From assembly GCA_015067635.1 (NCBI GenBank), contig SVMA01000003.1, positions 59,892-123,891 on the forward strand: DNA of 64,000 bases, given 5' to 3'. Under the pieces are notes generated by a model. That model had not been told where the DNA came from. It saw nothing but the letters and a program-made list of their open reading frames with translations, and made no database searches. This document shows, in pieces, positions 24,150-32,625 of the stretch. Both the position numbers and the translations under genes were made by a program. Each line of letters opens with the position of its first letter. Positions within the stretch are counted from its first letter, which is position 1. The DNA is from Oscillospiraceae bacterium. Its GTDB lineage: Bacteria; Bacillota; Clostridia; Oscillospirales; Oscillospiraceae.

Positions 24150-25233
24150 TACCTACGGAGAAAGTTTGAAATTGTCCATCTTTGGGCAATCCCACAGTGC
24201 CGGAATCGGCATGGTTCTGGACGGAATTCCTGCAGGCTTACCGGTGGATATGGTGGAGCTGCAGCAATTTCTCAACCGTCGTGCACCCGGACAAAATGAC
24301 TATTCTACTGCGCGCAGGGAGACCGACACTCCGGAGTTCCTCTCCGGTATTTCCGAAGGCTTCACCTGCGGTGCGCCCATATCCGCCGTTATCCGCAACA
24401 GCAACACCCGTTCCGGTGACTATGACGATCTTCGGGATTGTCCCCGTCCCGGTCATGCAGACTATACTGCACATATTAAGTACGGTGGCTTTCACGATAT
24501 CGCAGGCGGCGGCCATTTTTCCGGCCGTTTGACCGCACCACTGTGCATCGCCGGCGGCATGTGCAAGCAATGGCTCACAGAAATGGGAATTGAAATCGGC
24601 GCGCATATTACCAGAATCGGCTCTGTTGTCACGGAGGGCTTTTCCGAACAAAATCCGCAGCTTGGACGCATCGGAACGATTTTTCCCACTCTCACCGCTG
24701 AAGCCGCGGAAGCCATGCAGGAGGAAATCTCCCGTGCAAAAGCGGACGGTGACAGTGTGGGCGGTGTGATTGAATGCGCCGTTATCGGATTGCCTGCCGG
24801 TCTGGGAGAACCCATGTTTGGCGGAATCGAAAGCAAGCTTGCACAGATCCTCTACGGCATTCCCGCTGTGAAGGGTCTGGAATTTGGTGCCGGATTTGCC
24901 TCTGCCGCCTTGCGTGGCAGTGAAAATAACGATTCCTTTGCCGTTCAGGACGGCAAAATTGTAACAGTAACAAACCGCTGTGGTGCAATTCTTGGTGGTA
25001 TCTCCAACGGCATGCCGCTATTATTCCGCATAGCCATCAAGCCCACACCCTCCATCGCCAGAGAACAGCAGAGCATTTCTCTGTCTGCCATGGAGGAAAA
25101 GGCATTGGTCATTCAAGGCCGTCACGATCCCTGTATCGTCCCCCGGGCGGTGCCTGTGGTGGAGGCTGCTGCCGCTGTTGCAATTTACGATTTGATTCTG
25201 AGCAACACCCAAACCCAGAGGAGGAAACTGTAA
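24142..25233 (+). CDS. aroC: Chorismate synthase
   Basis: Last shikimate step, FMN-dependent elimination giving chorismate. 363 residues. Signatures are GxSHS (FGQSHSAGIG) at the N-terminus, GDYDDLRDCPRPGHADYT, and the RPTPS-like IKPTPSIAREQQS together with RHDPCIVPRAVPV near the C-terminus. TTAGGAGG precedes its ATG at the end of aroA. Its stop overlaps the next ATG by one base (TAATG). Confidence 0.96.
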   Translation: MSSTYGESLKLSIFGQSHSAGIGMVLDGIPAGLPVDMVELQQFLNRRAPGQNDYSTARRETDTPEFLSGISEGFTCGAPISAVIRNSNTRSGDYDDLRDCPRPGHADYTAHIKYGGFHDIAGGGHFSGRLTAPLCIAGGMCKQWLTEMGIEIGAHITRIGSVVTEGFSEQNPQLGRIGTIFPTLTAEAAEAMQEEISRAKADGDSVGGVIECAVIGLPAGLGEPMFGGIESKLAQILYGIPAVKGLEFGAGFASAALRGSENNDSFAVQDGKIVTVTNRCGAILGGISNGMPLLFRIAIKPTPSIAREQQSISLSAMEEKALVIQGRHDPCIVPRAVPVVEAAAAVAIYDLILSNTQTQRRKL

Positions 25234-26375
25234 TGAATTTGGAAGAATTGCGGTCACAGATCGATGAAATTGATGACCGTCTGATTGACCTTTTCTCTCA
25301 GCGGATGGATATTGCGGCAAAAATCGGAGACTACAAGAAGGAACATCGGCTTCCCATACTCGTTCCTGCAAGAGAACGGGAAAAGCTTTCTGATGTGGCC
25401 CAAAAAGCAGGACCGGAAATGGCAAACTATACCCGTGTGCTTTACTCCATGCTGTTTGAACTGAGCCGCAGTTATCAAAGCAAGCGCAACAATGCCCTTT
25501 CTGCCCTACACCATAAGGTTCAGGATGCCATTACCCATACCTCCAAGCTCTTCCCCACCGAAGCAATGGTAGCTTGTCAAGGCGTGGAGGGTGCGTATGC
25601 ACAGATCGCCTGCGAAAAGATGATAAAGAATCCCTCCATCATGTATTTTAAGAATTTTGAAGGTGTATTCAATGCGGTTGATCACGGTCTTTGCCAGTAC
25701 GGCATCCTGCCCATTGAAAATTCCACCGCCGGTTCTGTAAACAAGGTTTACGACCTGATGATCCATCATCAATTCTCAATCGTCCGCACTGCGCGGCTGA
25801 AGATCGACCACAATCTGTTGGCAAACGCCGGTACGAGTCTTTCCTCTATCAAGGAAATATATTCCCACGAACAGGCCATCAACCAGTGCAGTCAATTCCT
25901 TTCCACCCTTTCCGGTGTCAGGATCATCCCCGTGGAAAACACCGCAATGGCCGCGCAGTTGGTCGCAAAATCCGGACGCACGGACATTGCCGCCATCTCC
26001 AGCAGGAGCTGTATGGAGCTTTATGGACTTGTCAATTTATCCCCATCCATTCAGGATAAAGATAACAATCACACCCGTTTTATCTGCATCAGCAAAAATC
26101 TTGAGATTTATCCCGGATCCGATAAAACCAGCATTATGATGATCCTGAATCACCGCCCCGGCTCTCTGTATCGGGTTCTGGCACGGATGTATGCTCTGGG
26201 TATCAACGTGACTAAGCTGGAATCCAGACCGATTCCCGAACGTGATTTTGAGTTTATGTTCTACTTCGATTTGGACACCTCGATCTATTCTGACGAGTTT
26301 GTCCAGTTGATTTGCGAATTGGACGAGCTGTGCGAAGAATTCACCTATTTGGGAAGCTATAATGAGGTGGTCTGA
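25233..26375 (+). CDS. pheA: Bifunctional chorismate mutase / prephenate dehydratase
   Basis: Makes phenylpyruvate from chorismate, the phenylalanine branch. The 380-residue protein has an AroQ-type chorismate mutase helical domain (residues 1-86, with LRSQIDEIDDRLIDLFSQR), a prephenate dehydratase domain (about 108-290, with GVEGAYAQIA, GILPIENSTAGSV and the catalytic TRF in NHTRFICI) and a C-terminal ACT domain (about 300-375). The ACT Phe-binding motif ESRP is present; the other usual motif GALV reads GSLY, so Phe feedback may be altered. One-base overlaps on both sides (TAATG, TGATG). Confidence 0.95.
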   Translation: MNLEELRSQIDEIDDRLIDLFSQRMDIAAKIGDYKKEHRLPILVPAREREKLSDVAQKAGPEMANYTRVLYSMLFELSRSYQSKRNNALSALHHKVQDAITHTSKLFPTEAMVACQGVEGAYAQIACEKMIKNPSIMYFKNFEGVFNAVDHGLCQYGILPIENSTAGSVNKVYDLMIHHQFSIVRTARLKIDHNLLANAGTSLSSIKEIYSHEQAINQCSQFLSTLSGVRIIPVENTAMAAQLVAKSGRTDIAAISSRSCMELYGLVNLSPSIQDKDNNHTRFICISKNLEIYPGSDKTSIMMILNHRPGSLYRVLARMYALGINVTKLESRPIPERDFEFMFYFDLDTSIYSDEFVQLICELDELCEEFTYLGSYNEVV

Positions 26376-27598
26376 TGATTTGCGGACTGTTGGGTGAAAA
26401 GCTGGAACACAGCTACTCTCCGGCTATTCACAAAATTTTGGGCTATTACACCTATTCTCTTTTTGAAAAAAGTCCGGAAGAACTGGAAGATTTCCTAAAA
26501 AACGGAACTTTTACCGGCATAAATGTTACAATTCCCTATAAGAAGGCAGTCATCCCGTACTGCTCTGCTCTGTCCCCCGTAGCGCAGAAACTTGGAGCAG
26601 TGAATATTCTGGTGCGACAGCCGGATGGTTCTCTGATCGGTCACAACTCCGATTATTTCGGTTTTGAAACCATGCTTGACAACAGTGGACTGCAGGTGGG
26701 CAAAAAAAAGGTTTTGGTTCTGGGCTCCGGCGGTGCAGCTAACACAGCCATTGCTGTTTTGGAAGAAAAAGGAGCACAAGTGGTAACCATATCCCGCACC
26801 GGAAGCAATCATTATGGCAACCTTTCTTTCCATTCCGATGCTGCTGTGATTGTCAATGCAACGCCGGTAGGTATGTTTCCAAATGCCGGTGAAGCTCCGC
26901 TGTCGTTATCGCATTTCCCCCGTTTAGAGGGCGTACTGGATGCAATTTATAATCCTGCCCGTACCAAACTGTTATTAGACGCAGAGGCGCGGGGAATCGT
27001 GGCGATGAACGGACTCTGGATGCTGGTGGCTCAGGCCAAGGAGGCCTCTGAGTGGTTCTCAGGCAAAAAGATCCCTAACAAAACCATCGAAGATATCTAC
27101 CATTCTTTGCAACGACAAATGGAGAATATCATTTTGATTGGAATGCCCGGCTGTGGAAAATCTGCAGTGGGTAAGCTTGTGTCGCAGATAACCGGAAAAA
27201 AATTCGTGGATACTGATGCAGTCATTGCAGAAAGAGCCGGCTGTACCATCCCCGAAATCTTCGCCAACCAGGGAGAAGCCGCATTCCGAAAGCTGGAATC
27301 TCAGGTGCTTTCCGATTTTGGCAAAAAATCCGGACTGGTTATCGCAACCGGCGGTGGCTGTGTCACACAGCCTGAAAACTATCCTCTGCTTCATCAAAAC
27401 GGCAGACTGTTCCTGATAGAACGGCGTCTGGACAAATTGGCCACACAGGGCCGTCCCCTTTCAGAAAACGGAAAACTGGAGGAAATGTATCGCATACGCA
27501 AGCCTTTGTACGACGCCTTTGCCGATTATCAAATCGAGAATCAGGGTACTGTTGCTAAGGCAGCAGAGAAAATTCTTCGCATTTGGGAGGAAATTTGA
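26375..27598 (+). CDS. aroE-aroK: Fused shikimate dehydrogenase / shikimate kinase
   Basis: Two pathway steps in one 407-residue chain: NADPH reduction of 3-dehydroshikimate and ATP phosphorylation of shikimate. Residues 1-245 are AroE with GINVTIPYK (Lys56), HNSDYFGF (Asp93) and NADP loop GSGGAANTA. Residues 251-407 are AroK with Walker A GMPGCGKS (256-263), DTDAVI, and ATGGGCV. The reading frame is continuous through a short SLQRQMENI linker, so this is a genuine fusion. Both catalytic halves look intact. Coupled to pheA and aroQ by TGATG junctions. Confidence 0.95.
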   Translation: MICGLLGEKLEHSYSPAIHKILGYYTYSLFEKSPEELEDFLKNGTFTGINVTIPYKKAVIPYCSALSPVAQKLGAVNILVRQPDGSLIGHNSDYFGFETMLDNSGLQVGKKKVLVLGSGGAANTAIAVLEEKGAQVVTISRTGSNHYGNLSFHSDAAVIVNATPVGMFPNAGEAPLSLSHFPRLEGVLDAIYNPARTKLLLDAEARGIVAMNGLWMLVAQAKEASEWFSGKKIPNKTIEDIYHSLQRQMENIILIGMPGCGKSAVGKLVSQITGKKFVDTDAVIAERAGCTIPEIFANQGEAAFRKLESQVLSDFGKKSGLVIATGGGCVTQPENYPLLHQNGRLFLIERRLDKLATQGRPLSENGKLEEMYRIRKPLYDAFADYQIENQGTVAKAAEKILRIWEEI

Positions 27599-28035
27599 TG
27601 AAAATTCTTGTAATCAACGGGCCCAACATCAATATGCTGGGGATTCGGGAGCCGGGTATCTACGGTAAGGATTCCTACGGGGATCTGCTGGCGCTATTGA
27701 CCACAACCGGGCAAGAGCTTGGCCTTCAAATTGACCACTTTCAGTCCAACCATGAAGGCGCCATTGTGGACACTATTCAGGATGCTTATGAGAAATATGA
27801 TGCAATCGTCATCAATCCTGCCGCGTACACCCACACTTCGGTGGCCATTTTGGATGCGCTGAAAGCTGTTTCCATTCCCGCGGTGGAAGTACACATTTCC
27901 GATGTTTCCGCCCGGGAAGCTTTCCGCCAGATTTCCTACGCCGGAATGTATTGCGAAAAAACCATTAAGGGACAAGGGATTGACGGTTATCGCCAGGCCA
28001 TTGTCTACTTAAAAGAAAAATACGGCTGTCACTGA
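27598..28035 (+). CDS. aroQ: Type II 3-dehydroquinate dehydratase
   Basis: Third shikimate step, dehydroquinate to dehydroshikimate, in a dodecameric flavodoxin-like enzyme. 145 residues starting at MKILVINGPNIN behind GGGAGG; the track start is five codons early. It has the active-site Tyr in GIREPGIYG (usually R-Y), NPAAYTHTSVAI and VHISDVSAREAFR with the catalytic His. Last gene of the operon. Its stop codon lies in the terminator and its 3' end overlaps the convergent gtrA by 7 nt. Confidence 0.95.
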   Translation: MKILVINGPNINMLGIREPGIYGKDSYGDLLALLTTTGQELGLQIDHFQSNHEGAIVDTIQDAYEKYDAIVINPAAYTHTSVAILDALKAVSIPAVEVHISDVSAREAFRQISYAGMYCEKTIKGQGIDGYRQAIVYLKEKYGCH

Positions 28036-28050
28036 CAGCCGTATTTCTTA
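28018..28050. terminator. Bidirectional terminator between aroQ and gtrA
   Basis: AAATACGGCTGTCA and TGACAGCCGTATTT form a nearly continuous 13-14 bp dyad with T-rich flanks on both strands. The stop codons of both converging genes are inside it. Confidence 0.85.
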
Positions 28051-28454
28051 TTTTTCTTGATGAAAACCAGGAATTTACTACCAACATAGTTAATAATTAT
28101 CACCAAAACCGACGTTATAATCTTCATTAGATTTCCGTTCTGTGCCAAAAGGTCAACAGTAAGGAACAAAATAGCCGTTTGGATCCCCCACGAGCCAATC
28201 CGACAGCCAGCAAATTTCACTGCTTCCGGCCAGACAGTCTTCCACGACCAATCATGGCTGTGAAAAACCCACGGTTTATTTGTAAGAAATGCAACCAAAA
28301 CGGCGACCGTCCAGGAAACGGTATTACTGACCACCGACGGCCAACACAGCAGGTTATAACAAGGCCAAAACACCAAATAATCCACCGCTGTCGTCAGTAC
28401 ACCGAAAATCAAATACAGCAATATATCCCGGTATTTATGAATAAGCTTATTCAT
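28029..28454 (-). CDS. GtrA family membrane protein
   Basis: A 141-residue protein with four hydrophobic helices and the GtrA signatures RYxxVG-like start (DILLYLIFGVLTTAVDY) and FLTNKPWVFHSH. The family is thought to flip polyprenyl-linked sugars for glycosylation of surface polymers; the substrate here is unknown. It ends 7 nt inside aroQ on the opposite strand. The gene upstream (an aminotransferase) ends 23 nt away on the same strand, so they may be co-transcribed. Confidence 0.85.
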   Translation of the reverse strand: MNKLIHKYRDILLYLIFGVLTTAVDYLVFWPCYNLLCWPSVVSNTVSWTVAVLVAFLTNKPWVFHSHDWSWKTVWPEAVKFAGCRIGSWGIQTAILFLTVDLLAQNGNLMKIITSVLVIIINYVGSKFLVFIKKNKKYGCQ

Positions 28455-28477
28455 ACTTTGCTCCTAACAGTATATCC

Positions 28478-29767
28478 TTAGATATCAAAAGAAATTCCCA
28501 GGTGCTTTTCCAGTGCAGCGAGCTTTAGGCTGACACAGAAGGCTTCCATCGCCAGCTGCAGCTCTTTAATGGGCGGCAGGCTGGGCGCAATGCGAATCAT
28601 AGAGTCCTGTGGATCCACCCCATAAGGATAGGTTGCCCCGGCAGGTGTAAATGTAACCCCCAGCTTTTGGCACAATTCCAAGGTTCTCTTTGCCGTTCCC
28701 GGCATGGCCGCAACACAGACGAAATAACCGCCCTGAGGATGATGCCAGTGGGCAATGCCCTTATTGGTAAGCTCCCCACGCAGCATTTTCAATACCATCT
28801 CAAACTTCGGTCCCATGATCGTGCTGTGCTTTTTCATCAGTTGCAGGGTATGCTCTTTATTTTGCAGGTAGCGGACATGGCGAAGCTGATTGACCTTATC
28901 ATAGGAAATGGTTTGTGCTCCCACGAGCTTCAGCCAATAGGCGATATTTTCTTCCGAAGTAGCCAGCACAGAGATGCCCGCACCCGGATAGGTTATTTTG
29001 GAAGTGGACGCAAATTCGTATATCATATTCGGTCGCCCTGCCTCAGCACAAAGGGCAATAATATCACGAAACGGCTGAAATTCTCCCTCAAACTCATGGA
29101 CACAGTAGGCATTGTCCCACATAATGACAAAATCCGGAGCCGCAGGCTTCAGATTGGCAAACCGGTCAACGGTCTCCTCTGAATATGTGTAGCCCTGAGG
29201 ATTCGAGAACTTCGGCACACACCAAATGCCCTTTACCGCGGCATCTTTAACCAATTCTTCCACCATATCCATATCCGGACCGTCCGGTGTCATTGGAACC
29301 GTAATCAGTTCAAAGCCAAAGGATTCCGTAATCCGGAAATGACGGTCATAACCGGGTGACGGGCAGAGAAACTTTATCTTCTCCTCCTTGCACCAGGGAC
29401 GGGGAGAATCCTTCAAGCCGTGGCTATACCCACGGGCAATCAGGTCATACATGAGGGTTAAGCTGGCATTTCCGCCCACAAAGGTCTGGGACGGCTTACA
29501 TCCCAACACATCTGCCCAATACGCACGGGCGCAGGGAAGCCCGGCCAGTTCGCCGTAATTGCGGCTGTCTGTGCCGTTGACAATGCATTCACTCTTATCC
29601 GTCAGAACTGTCAGAATATCGCTGACCAGATCAAGCTGGGCCGCACTGGGCTTTCCACGGGAAATATCCAGCTTCAAATTCTCTTGGCGAAGGTTGTTAA
29701 AGCGGGCGAGCAATTTTTCCGCCTCCATGCGGAGTTCTTCCGGTGTTTTGTTGGCGTAACCTGCCAT
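28478..29767 (-). CDS. Aminotransferase class I/II, aspartate aminotransferase Id-like
   Basis: PLP-dependent aminotransferase of 429 residues from MAGYANKTPEEL (GGGGAG upstream; track start seven codons early). The protein has VGGNASLTLMYD, the CPSPGYDRHF segment, WDNAYCVHEF, the Schiff-base lysine in FASTSKITYPGAG and the carboxylate-binding Arg in SMIRIAPS. This pattern matches the atypical aspartate aminotransferase 1d group rather than the common AspC or HisC groups. It could supply the final transamination of phenylpyruvate and hydroxyphenylpyruvate missing from the neighbouring aro operon, but that is an inference from position only. Confidence 0.85.
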   Translation of the reverse strand: MAGYANKTPEELRMEAEKLLARFNNLRQENLKLDISRGKPSAAQLDLVSDILTVLTDKSECIVNGTDSRNYGELAGLPCARAYWADVLGCKPSQTFVGGNASLTLMYDLIARGYSHGLKDSPRPWCKEEKIKFLCPSPGYDRHFRITESFGFELITVPMTPDGPDMDMVEELVKDAAVKGIWCVPKFSNPQGYTYSEETVDRFANLKPAAPDFVIMWDNAYCVHEFEGEFQPFRDIIALCAEAGRPNMIYEFASTSKITYPGAGISVLATSEENIAYWLKLVGAQTISYDKVNQLRHVRYLQNKEHTLQLMKKHSTIMGPKFEMVLKMLRGELTNKGIAHWHHPQGGYFVCVAAMPGTAKRTLELCQKLGVTFTPAGATYPYGVDPQDSMIRIAPSLPPIKELQLAMEAFCVSLKLAALEKHLGISFDI

Positions 29768-29941
29768 TTTATTCTCCCCTTCTTTCAAAAAAGCATCAAT
29801 ATTATGTCCTATTATATGTTATTTGCGCAAAAAATGCAATATCCAACAGTCCTAAATTTCATTTTTATGTCATGGTTTTTCTATGCAATATGTCAAATCC
29901 TTACAAAAAAGCACATTCCGGCCGCCGACGGAAAATTTCCC

Positions 29942-29970
29942 TTGCTTTTTTATCGGTTATGCCATAAAAT
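29942..29970 (+). promoter_or_regulatory. glnN promoter
   Basis: TTGCTT, 17 bases, TAAAAT, 34 nt before the ATG. The AT-rich stretch 29800-29940 upstream may hold control sites but shows no clear dyad. Confidence 0.65.
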
Positions 29971-30004
29971 TGAGTCATAATTTATTGGGAAAGGATGCGT
30001 CAAT

Positions 30005-32089
30005 ATGAGTCATCTCATCAATGTACCCGAGATTTTCGGCACCGATGTTTTCAATGAGGCCACCATGCAGCAACGCTTGGCGCCTTCTATATATAACGCA
30101 TGGAAGCAATGTATTTGCTCCGGCTCTCCCCTGTCTCTGGAGGTAGCAAATGAAATCGCTGAGGCGATGAAGATTTGGGCCATCGAAAAAGGCGCAACAC
30201 ATTACACCCATTGGTTCCAGCCCATGACCGGCATCACGGCGGAAAAGCACGATTCCTTTATCAGCCCCACCGGTGACGGCAGAGTCATCATGGAATTCTC
30301 CGGTTCCGAGCTAGTGCGCGGTGAGCCCGATGCCAGTTCCTTCCCTTCCGGCGGTCTGCGCGCAACCTTTGAGGCCCGGGGCTATACCGCATGGGATCCT
30401 ACTGCTTTTGCTTTTGTCAAGGACGATAGTCTGTATATCCCCACCTGTTTCTTCTCCTATACCGGAGAAGCTTTGGACAAAAAGACTCCTCTGCTGCGTT
30501 CTCTGGATGAAATTTCCCGGGAAGCTGTGCGCATTTTGCGTCTGTTTGGGGACAATGAAACACAGCGTGTGCGTGTATCCGTCGGACCGGAGCAGGAGTA
30601 TTTCCTGATTCCCAAATCCCTGTATGCACAGCGTTTGGATCTGCGGTTAACCGGCCGCACCCTGTTTGGTGCTCCGGCACCCAAGGGACAGGAGTTGGAT
30701 GACCATTATTTCGGAACGATCCGTACCCGTGTTTCCAACTTCATGAAGGATCTGGACGAACAGCTTTGGCGTCTGGGTATTCTGTCGAAAACAAAGCACA
30801 ATGAGGGAGCTCCCTGTCAGCATGAGCTGGCGCCAATCTATTCCGAAGCCGGCAATGCCTGTGATGCTAACCAGCTGGTTATGGAAATCATGAAGAAGTG
30901 CGCAGCCAAGCATGACATGGTTTGCCTGCTCCACGAAAAGCCCTTTGCCGGAGTCGCCGGCTCCGGAAAGCACAACAACTGGTCTTTGTGCACGGATTCC
31001 GGCAGAAATCTGTTTAAGCCCGGTCAAACGCCCCGGCAGAATGCCCAGTTCCTGGTATTTCTCGCCGCCTTTATCAAGGGTGTTGACGAGTATCAGGACT
31101 TCCTCCGTTCCACCGTCGCCTATGCAGGCAACGACCACCGTCTTGGTGTCACGGAAGCGCCTCCCGCCATTATTTCCATATTTCTGGGTGATGAACTGAC
31201 TGCTGTGGTCAATTCCATCATTGACGGAACGAACTACTCCGACCCTGAGAAAAGCCTGATGCGTATCGGTGTGGACGTACTGCCTTCCATTCCAAAGGAT
31301 ACCACGGATCGCAACCGTACCTCTCCTGTGGCTTTTACCGGCAACAAATTCGAGTTCCGTATGCTGGGCTCCTCCCAGTCCATCGCAGGACCCAATATCG
31401 CTCTGAACACCATCATGGCGGAAGAATTGGGCAAATTTGCCGACATTCTGGAAAATGCTGAGGATTTCGATGTTGCTTTGCAGAAGCTGGTTTGCGACAC
31501 ACTTACCGCCCACCAGCGGATAATTTTCAACGGCAACGGCTATTCCGATGCGTGGAAGAAAGAAGCAGTCGACCGCGGATTGAGTAATCTTTCCAATACC
31601 GCAGAAGCTCTGCCGACGTATATTTCTCAGAAAAATATCGATCTTGTTACCAAGCGCGGTATTTTTACAGAAGCAGAATTCCGGGCACGGTATGAAATTC
31701 ACATGCAGTCCTATGCCAAGCTGATTGCCATTGAAGGACGTACCTGCGTGGATATGGCTATGCATCAAATTCTCCCCTCCGCCATGCATTACACCCGGGA
31801 TCTTACCCAATCCATTCTGGATAAGAAGTCTGCCGGGATTTCCTGCAAGGCAGAACAGGCATTGGTGGAGCGTCTGTCTGCGGCGTGTGACAGTCTTTAC
31901 GAAAAAACACAGGCTCTGGCCGCCAGGCTGACTGCCATTCCCTGTGATACCAACGATGCTGCAAAGTACATGAGTGAAGTCATTGTCCCCGCAATGGAAA
32001 CGCTTCGTGGTGATGCAGACCTTTTGGAGCAGTTGACAGACAAAGCCTATTGGCCCTACCCCACCTACTCCGACATCCTGTTTTATTGA
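30005..32089 (+). CDS. glnN: Glutamine synthetase type III
   Basis: Assimilates ammonium onto glutamate with ATP. The 694-residue length and motifs are those of the GSIII group, unrelated in length to the 450-residue GSI. GSIII landmarks visible are THYTHWFQPMTG, FPSGGLRATFEARGYTAWDP, the metal-binding GPEQEYFL, HNEGAPCQHELAPI and the ATP-site EKPFAGVAGSGKHNNWSL. AAAGGATG precedes the ATG. Single gene with own promoter and terminator. Unlike GSI it has no adenylylation loop, so control is likely transcriptional. Confidence 0.97.
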   Translation: MSHLINVPEIFGTDVFNEATMQQRLAPSIYNAWKQCICSGSPLSLEVANEIAEAMKIWAIEKGATHYTHWFQPMTGITAEKHDSFISPTGDGRVIMEFSGSELVRGEPDASSFPSGGLRATFEARGYTAWDPTAFAFVKDDSLYIPTCFFSYTGEALDKKTPLLRSLDEISREAVRILRLFGDNETQRVRVSVGPEQEYFLIPKSLYAQRLDLRLTGRTLFGAPAPKGQELDDHYFGTIRTRVSNFMKDLDEQLWRLGILSKTKHNEGAPCQHELAPIYSEAGNACDANQLVMEIMKKCAAKHDMVCLLHEKPFAGVAGSGKHNNWSLCTDSGRNLFKPGQTPRQNAQFLVFLAAFIKGVDEYQDFLRSTVAYAGNDHRLGVTEAPPAIISIFLGDELTAVVNSIIDGTNYSDPEKSLMRIGVDVLPSIPKDTTDRNRTSPVAFTGNKFEFRMLGSSQSIAGPNIALNTIMAEELGKFADILENAEDFDVALQKLVCDTLTAHQRIIFNGNGYSDAWKKEAVDRGLSNLSNTAEALPTYISQKNIDLVTKRGIFTEAEFRARYEIHMQSYAKLIAIEGRTCVDMAMHQILPSAMHYTRDLTQSILDKKSAGISCKAEQALVERLSAACDSLYEKTQALAARLTAIPCDTNDAAKYMSEVIVPAMETLRGDADLLEQLTDKAYWPYPTYSDILFY

Positions 32090-32092
32090 CAC

Positions 32093-32128
32093 AAAAATCC
32101 GGACCCTGAGGTCCGGATTTTTTATTTA
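32093..32128. terminator. Bidirectional terminator between glnN and dut
   Basis: AAAAATCCGGACC/GGTCCGGATTTTT, 13-bp stem with a CTGA loop, good T tracts in both directions. The dut stop codon adjoins its right edge. Confidence 0.92.
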
Positions 32129-32559
32129 CCTGTGGAGCCAAAGCCTCCGGTGCCGCGACTGGTATCCGACAACTGGGAAACCTCTTCATAAACAGGCGTC
32201 AGCACCGGCGTGATCACCAACTGCGCGATGCGTTCCCCATGGGATATGGTTTGTGCAATCTTTCCGTGATTGTGGAGCACCACTCCGATTTCTCCCCGAT
32301 AATCACTGTCGATCACTCCAACCTTATTGGCAGGAGCCAGCCCACGCTTTGTTCCCAAGCTGCTGCGGGCATAGATCAGACCGGCACAACCCTTTGGTAC
32401 TTCCATAGCGATTCCCGTGGGAATGAATACGGTTTCTCCGGCACCAATGGTAACCGGCTCATCCAAACAAGCATACAAATCTGCACCGGCCGCTTCTGCA
32501 GAGCCATAGGTGGGCAAAATGGCAGTTTCTCTTACTTTTTTTACTGCAACGGTACTCAT
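32122..32559 (-). CDS. dut: dUTP diphosphatase
   Basis: Hydrolyses dUTP to dUMP, keeping uracil out of DNA. The 145-residue trimeric-type dUTPase shows motif 1 AAGADLYA, motif 2 YARSSLGTKRGL, motif 3 GVIDSDYRGEIGV, motif 4 GERIAQLVI and the C-terminal P-loop-like motif 5 RGTGGFGSTG. All five motifs are intact. Own promoter overlaps the end of trxB. Confidence 0.96.
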   Translation of the reverse strand: MSTVAVKKVRETAILPTYGSAEAAGADLYACLDEPVTIGAGETVFIPTGIAMEVPKGCAGLIYARSSLGTKRGLAPANKVGVIDSDYRGEIGVVLHNHGKIAQTISHGERIAQLVITPVLTPVYEEVSQLSDTSRGTGGFGSTGK

Positions 32560-32596
32560 CCGCGTAATTCCTTTCCTCTAACACAGATATAGGATG

Positions 32597-32625
32597 ATTA
32601 TATCACAGGATTTCCCATTAAGCAA
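32597..32625 (-). promoter_or_regulatory. dut promoter
   Basis: On the minus strand TTGCTT, 17 bases, TATAAT. The -35 box shares bases with the trxB stop codon region, so dut probably has both its own start and read-through from trxB. Confidence 0.75.

Noticed and set aside
30647-32092. 481-codon ORF antisense to glnN (also 38112-39065, 42652-43638, 45154-46071, 12891-13757 and similar)
   Set aside because: Shadow frames of well-supported genes, without ribosome binding sites or recognisable domains.
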